This document shows positions 4,865 to 5,129 of a stretch of DNA of 5,129 nucleotides, one piece after another. The stretch is from Chloroflexota bacterium (GTDB lineage: Bacteria; Chloroflexota; Dormibacteria; CF-121), in the NCBI GenBank assembly GCA_005880605.1, contig VBIS01000142.1:1-5129 (forward strand), in the 5' to 3' direction. The notes under the pieces are model-generated. The model was not told the origin of the DNA and made no database searches. It was given only the letters and a program-made list of their open reading frames with translations. How positions within the stretch are numbered: the first letter of the stretch is position 1; each line of letters opens with the position of its first letter. Made by a program: the position numbers and the translations under genes.

Positions 4865-5129
4865 CAGCACGGCCCCGATGACGCCCACGACCCCGTATGC
4901 GATAAGCGCCGGCACAGCGAGTGCTGCGTAGCACTGCGTCGCTGCCTTCGGGACGGGCGTCGGACACGCCGGTAGCCGGAAGATGATCGACGCAAGAACG
5001 ACCACCGGGATAAGGCTCATCCCCACCAGGTAGGCCCCGGTCCGCTCGGGCATGCGCCGCACCTGGATAAGCACCAGTCCCAGCACAATCAGCGCCTCGA
5101 TCAGCCCCAGCGGGCCGAGGGCAAGAGAC
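4838..5129 (-). CDS. Small hydrophobic membrane protein, C-terminal part, 5'-truncated
   Basis: I do not recognise the family. The minus-strand frame is open from the window edge to a TAG at 4840-4838, giving 96 visible residues, and its start is outside the window. A GTG at 5086 is in frame, but it falls in the middle of a hydrophobic segment, so the real start is probably further up. Three membrane-spanning segments can be seen: about residues 2-21, a second after the basic turn RRMPERTG (about 30-47), and a third from YAALAVPAL to AVLLG, ending in the basic tail NVVRRL. The loop between the second and third segments has two cysteines 12 residues apart (ACPTPVP and TQCY), which could form a disulfide if it faces outward. 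The HNH gene starts 78 nt downstream on the same strand. No function can be assigned. Confidence 0.75.
   Translation of the reverse strand, partial: SLALGPLGLIEALIVLGLVLIQVRRMPERTGAYLVGMSLIPVVVLASIIFRLPACPTPVPKAATQCYAALAVPALIAYGVVGVIGAVLLGNVVRRL

Overview
This window looks like chromosomal DNA from a high-GC bacterium (about 60-65% G+C by eye). It carries a nucleoside-type uptake system, a purine salvage enzyme, a DUF222/HNH nuclease-like gene and the end of a membrane-protein gene. The DUF222-HNH family is most abundant in Actinomycetota and also occurs in Chloroflexota and Dormibacterota-like lineages. The cysteine pattern of the BMP lipoprotein fits the same Terrabacteria-like range. This is an inference from families recalled from memory, and the phylum cannot be fixed from 5 kb.

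Layout. Plus strand: the 3' part of a two-domain ABC ATPase gene (1-1422; its start lies before the window), then after 16 nt a BMP-family lipoprotein gene (1439-2464). Minus strand, in transcription order: the C-terminal part of a membrane protein (5129-4838), a DUF222/HNH gene (4759-3536) and adenosine deaminase add (3477-2461). The two groups converge, and the BMP and add genes overlap in one shared CTAG. No permease gene is visible; the permeases this transporter needs must lie upstream of position 1 or elsewhere. No RNA gene, CRISPR array or insertion sequence was seen. The largest intergenic gap is 78 nt, so no stretch over 300 nt lacks a gene.

How the genes may work together. The lipoprotein would capture a nucleoside outside the membrane, the ABC ATPase would power import, and Add would deaminate adenosine or deoxyadenosine in the cytoplasm to feed purine salvage. 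The HNH gene and the membrane-protein fragment have no clear link to this pathway.

Points to look at again: the CTAG overlap of two convergent stop codons; TAG as the stop of all five genes; a 78-nt leader before the HNH gene with three inverted repeats, one placing the Shine-Dalgarno in a hairpin loop at the ATG; a 9-bp inverted repeat between HNH and add with a purine-rich tract that better fits a CTG start; and altered ligand-site residues in both the BMP protein and Add. I did not find convincing evidence of a wholly new system.
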